From: Streptomyces sp. SCL15-4
GTDB taxonomy: Bacteria; Actinomycetota; Actinomycetes; Streptomycetales; Streptomycetaceae
DNA length: 64,000 bases
Direction: 5' to 3'
NCBI RefSeq assembly: GCF_033366695.1
Contig: NZ_JAOBTQ010000001.1
Span: 8,060,001 to 8,124,000 of the forward strand
In this document: one piece after another, positions 63,687-64,000 of the stretch
Layout of the letters: the number at the start of each line of letters is the position of its first letter
How positions within the stretch are numbered: position 1 is the first letter of the stretch
The notes under the pieces: generated by a model
Seen by the model: the letters and a program-made list of their open reading frames with translations, nothing else
The model's database searches: none
What the model was told of the DNA's origin: nothing
Program-made: the position numbers and the translations under genes

Positions 63687-64000
63687 ATGAGACTGGTCGT
63701 GGGGTTGACGGGAGCCACGGGCGCCGTGTTCGGTGTCCGGTTCCTCCAGGTGCTGGCCCAGCTGCCGGACGTCGAGACCCATCTGGTCCTCAGCCGGTGG
63801 GCGCGGACGACGATCGAGCTGGAAACGGGCCTGTCCGTGAACGAGGTCGGCGACCTGGCCGACGTCGTGCACCGGCCGGAGGACCAGGGCGCAGCCATCT
63901 CCTCCGGGTCGTTCCGCACCGACGGCATGGTGATCGTGCCGTGCTCGATGAAGACGCTCGCCGGGATCCGCGCCGGATACGCCGACAGCCTGGTCGGGCG
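63687..64000 (+). CDS. UbiX/VdcB-like flavin prenyltransferase, 3' end cut by window edge
   Basis: 104 residues from ATG 63687 (GGAAGGAAG upstream) before the window ends. RLVVGLTGATGAVFGVRFLQVL at the N-terminus, the THLVLSRWARTT segment and IVPCSMKTLAGIRAGYADSLV are UbiX-family marks. These enzymes make prenylated FMN for UbiD-type decarboxylases. In Streptomyces the vdcB homologue starts a vdcBCD operon for non-oxidative decarboxylation of hydroxybenzoates, so UbiD-like genes are expected just beyond the edge. Confidence 0.92.
   Translation, partial: MRLVVGLTGATGAVFGVRFLQVLAQLPDVETHLVLSRWARTTIELETGLSVNEVGDLADVVHRPEDQGAAISSGSFRTDGMVIVPCSMKTLAGIRAGYADSLVG

Noticed and set aside
1..64000. 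tRNA or rRNA genes, CRISPR arrays, complete insertion sequences, replication origin
   Set aside because: Looked for cloverleaf-like segments, regularly spaced repeats, transposase motifs and DnaA-box clusters; none was convincing by eye.

Overview
The window reads as chromosomal DNA of a Streptomyces-like actinomycete. Base composition is strongly G+C rich with G/C-biased third codon positions. GTG and TTG starts and ATGA/GTGA stop-start overlaps are common. The regulators and enzymes are typical of the group: SpoIIE-type phosphatases, STAS and RsbW-like proteins, a DasR-type dre palindrome, an AA10 chitin mono-oxygenase, a class F sortase and several natural-product loci. I see no rRNA, tRNA, CRISPR array or intact transposase.

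Layout. 1-4816: partial M19 dipeptidase, secreted alpha/beta hydrolase, and a divergent hydrolase/LysR pair. 5075-12418: a tight four-gene cassette of SWIM-type zinc protein, VWA protein, MoxR-type AAA+ ATPase and a DUF5682/ChaN-TIKI-like protein. 12744-18056: NarL-type two-component system, GAF-PP2C phosphatase, class F sortase and a membrane-anchored secreted protein. 18673-19610: small membrane protein coupled to an Mrr-like nuclease. 20127-25506: a compact operon (adenylation enzyme with a threonine code, carrier protein, SyrB2-type halogenase, AlaX-like editing protein, EamA exporter, type II thioesterase) that I read as a 4-chlorothreonine pathway. Gene debris lies on both sides of it. 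27073-28878: RTX-like protein and a dre-controlled LPMO.

29269-49462 holds a terpenoid locus and, on the same strand, an oligopeptide-type ABC system. An MFS exporter, a P450 and a 98-residue coupled protein face dxs, ispG, a terpene cyclase-P450 fusion encoded in one frame, a GGPP-type prenyl synthase, an ABC binding protein, a flavin mono-oxygenase, a catalytically eroded prenyl-synthase paralogue, an IclR regulator and Dpp/Opp-type permeases plus ATPase. The same palindrome, GTTCCG-N5-CGGAAC, lies before dxs and before the fusion gene. dxs and ispG would supply isoprenoid precursor, the prenyl synthase would elongate it, and the fusion would cyclise and oxidise it.

49703-52484 is a class II lasso-peptide locus (precursor, cyclase, RRE protein, leader protease). 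Its predicted core is GTGTIAVEPLAFGFNG with an eight-residue ring. 52832-59059 is a stress/regulatory stretch: small membrane protein, CsbD-like protein, a protein with the LQRTAGN motif seen in eCIS-associated proteins, DUF4230 protein, VanZ-like protein, STAS antagonist, RsbW-like kinase and SpoIIE phosphatase. 59227 to the end carries an Orn/Lys/Arg-type decarboxylase, an O-methyltransferase, an AraC regulator and the start of a UbiX-like flavin prenyltransferase gene running off the edge.

The strongest candidates for new biology are the chlorothreonine operon with its AlaX-like gene, the cyclase-P450 fusion with its eroded prenyl-synthase partner, and the lasso peptide.
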